Assembly (NCBI GenBank): GCA_002441445.1
Contig: DJWC01000056.1
Coordinates: forward strand, 162-13,277
Reading direction: 5' to 3'
DNA: 13,116 bases
Source of the DNA: Pusillimonas sp. UBA6240
Lineage (GTDB): Bacteria; Pseudomonadota; Gammaproteobacteria; Burkholderiales; Burkholderiaceae_B
Below, in pieces: positions 12,383-13,116 of the stretch. The notes beneath the pieces were generated by a model. It was not told the DNA's origin and did no database searches. It worked only from the letters and a program-made list of their open reading frames with translations. Positions within the stretch are counted from its first letter, which is position 1, and the number at the start of each line of letters is the position of its first letter. Made by a program: the position numbers and the translations under genes.

Positions 12383-12394
12383 AGGGTTTTCCCT
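12383..12394. promoter_or_regulatory. AGGGTTTTCCCT inverted motif
   Basis: Second occurrence of the AGGG-N4-CCCT motif also found at 5735-5746, again preceded by CT and followed within a few bases by AA. It lies ~25 bases downstream of the candidate promoter's -10 element. Confidence 0.3.
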
Positions 12395-12511
12395 TAAGTG
12401 TGCGTGGCAAGTGCTTGAAAGCAAACATTTTTTGCTGGACAGCCACGGTACGCAAGGCGGCGAAGCGCAGGCGGGGCAAGGCGGCTCGCGTGTGGTAAAC
12501 TTTCGGGTTTG

Positions 12512-12540
12512 CCGCGCCGGGTAAAAAAACCTTGGCGCGG
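12512..12540. repeat. Hairpin CCGCGCC / GGCGCGG with A-rich loop
   Basis: A perfect 7-base stem (12512-12518 with 12534-12540) around a 15-base loop containing seven A residues. It lies between the two candidate rRNA promoters. No T run follows, so a terminator role is unlikely. Confidence 0.45.
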
Positions 12541-12622
12541 GATGCGAAGTAGCGGTCTGCCAGGCGGATCGGCGGGGCAAGGCAGTGTCGGGCAGGCGCC
12601 CAGCGGTCACCTCCCCACCGGC

Positions 12623-12651
12623 TTGACAAACCCAAAACACTGCTTCATAAT
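12623..12651 (+). promoter_or_regulatory. Strong sigma-70 promoter, main rRNA promoter
   Basis: TTGACA (12623-12628) is a full consensus -35, followed by a 17-base spacer and CATAAT (12646-12651, five of six). Transcription should start near 12658-12660, giving a ~350-base 16S leader. It is the best promoter sequence in the window. Confidence 0.85.
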
Positions 12652-12657
12652 CTCGTT

Positions 12658-13011
12658 TCTCTGCTGCTGACACAGCAAGCGCCCTTCGGGGTCGGCGGTC
12701 GGCAACGAAGCAGGGCTGCTGGCAACGGCGGCAGTAGTTGGAAGTACCGAATACCCGATGCGGGTGGCGCATGTTAGCGCAGCCGGCATCACACGCTCTT
12801 TAACAATTTAACAGCCGATAAGTGTGGGCGCTTGGAATGAGTTGCGCAAAACCCTTTCACGAGGGTTCGCCAAAATTATCATCAAGTGCTCGCACAAATG
12901 AAGAAGTCAGGTTTGAAGTAATTTGAACCTTGTCTTTTTCTTTGAGCGAAACGCGACGTATGACCACCGGTTCTTCGGGATCGGATGGAAATTACGATTT
13001 AAACAGAGATT
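12658..13011 (+). other. rRNA operon leader
   Basis: The stretch from the expected transcription start to the 16S 5' end has no gene. It holds boxA at 12794-12805, a small AACCCT...AGGGTT hairpin near 12850-12867 and an imperfect AGGTT...AACCT stem near 12911-12930. Upstream sequences that pair with the 16S 3' flank for RNase III cutting would be here, but the partner is outside the window. Confidence 0.6.
12794..12805 (+). promoter_or_regulatory. rrn boxA antitermination site
   Basis: CGCTCTTTAACA matches the rrn boxA consensus TGCTCTTTAACA closely. It is the nut-like site bound by NusB/NusE that protects rRNA transcription from Rho. Its place in the leader, 206 bases before 16S, is as expected. 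Confidence 0.85.
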
Positions 13012-13116
13012 GAACTGAAGAGTTTGATCCTGGCTCAGATTGAACGCTAGGGGCATGCTTAACACATGCAAGTCGAACGGTAACAGGCCTTCGGGCGCTG
13101 ACGAGTGGCGGACGGG
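13012..13116 (+). rRNA. rrs: 16S ribosomal RNA, 5' end (truncated by window)
   Basis: Begins GAACTGAAGAGTTTGATCCT, followed by the universal GGCTCAGATTGAACGC and ACACATGCAAGTCGAACGG. This matches the betaproteobacterial 16S 5' end; the 5' terminus is set by alignment with the E. coli start seven bases before AAGAG. V1 reads GTAACAGGCCTTCGGGCGCT, which forms the usual hairpin. About 105 of ~1,530 bases are present. Confidence 0.97.

Noticed and set aside
11703..12384. Several overlapping open frames of 116-187 codons on both strands
   Set aside because: Compositions are R/A/P/G-rich with no recognisable domain, several frames on both strands are open at once, and the underlying repeats have units not divisible by three. 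High GC explains them.
12495..12510. TGTGGTAAACT as a third rRNA promoter -10 element
   Set aside because: No -35 element is found at 16-18 bases upstream.

Overview
The window reads as chromosomal DNA of a GC-rich betaproteobacterium, most likely from Alcaligenaceae (the Bordetella/Achromobacter/Pusillimonas group). The evidence is the codon and GC use, the presence of tripartite tricarboxylate transporter (TTT) genes with a TctDE-type two-component pair, the order zapB-like / zapA / 6S RNA, and a betaproteobacterial 16S rRNA 5' end at the right edge. The family assignment is an inference; only 105 bases of 16S are visible.

Left part (1-5600). The 3' end of rppH (RNA 5' pyrophosphohydrolase) overlaps a TctD-like response regulator, which is followed three bases later by a TctE-like sensor kinase. 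Converging on these is a 3-hydroxyisobutyrate / tartronate-semialdehyde type dehydrogenase. Beyond it lies a minus-strand tctB-tctA transporter pair, with a strong hairpin after tctA and no tctC binding-protein gene in view. The regulator pair, the small-acid dehydrogenase and the transporter could form one carboxylate-use cluster.

Middle part (5600-9400). A 337-base intergenic region precedes a ZapB-like coiled-coil gene and zapA. These are followed by a 6S RNA gene (ssrS) and a perfect terminator hairpin, then an exported SIMPL-domain protein. That gene's end overlaps the convergent lgt (lipoprotein diacylglyceryl transferase) by 50 bases. Divergent from lgt is a small periplasmic cytochrome c with msrA (methionine sulfoxide reductase) directly after it.

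Right part (9400-13116). On the minus strand lie hpd (4-hydroxyphenylpyruvate dioxygenase, tyrosine catabolism) and, 43 bases downstream, a membrane protein of the nucleoside-recognition/Gate family whose ribosome binding site sits inside a hairpin. From 11507 to 13011 I see no convincing protein gene. The first ~690 bases of that gap are full of repeats: about eleven degenerate 16-base tandem repeats directly upstream of hpd, three 14-base repeats running into a long hairpin, a perfect 23-base inverted repeat with a nested hairpin, and a 41-base direct repeat. This is the least explained structure in the window. After it come a terminator-like hairpin, two candidate sigma-70 promoters, a boxA antitermination site and the start of a 16S rRNA gene, so the window ends inside an rRNA operon.
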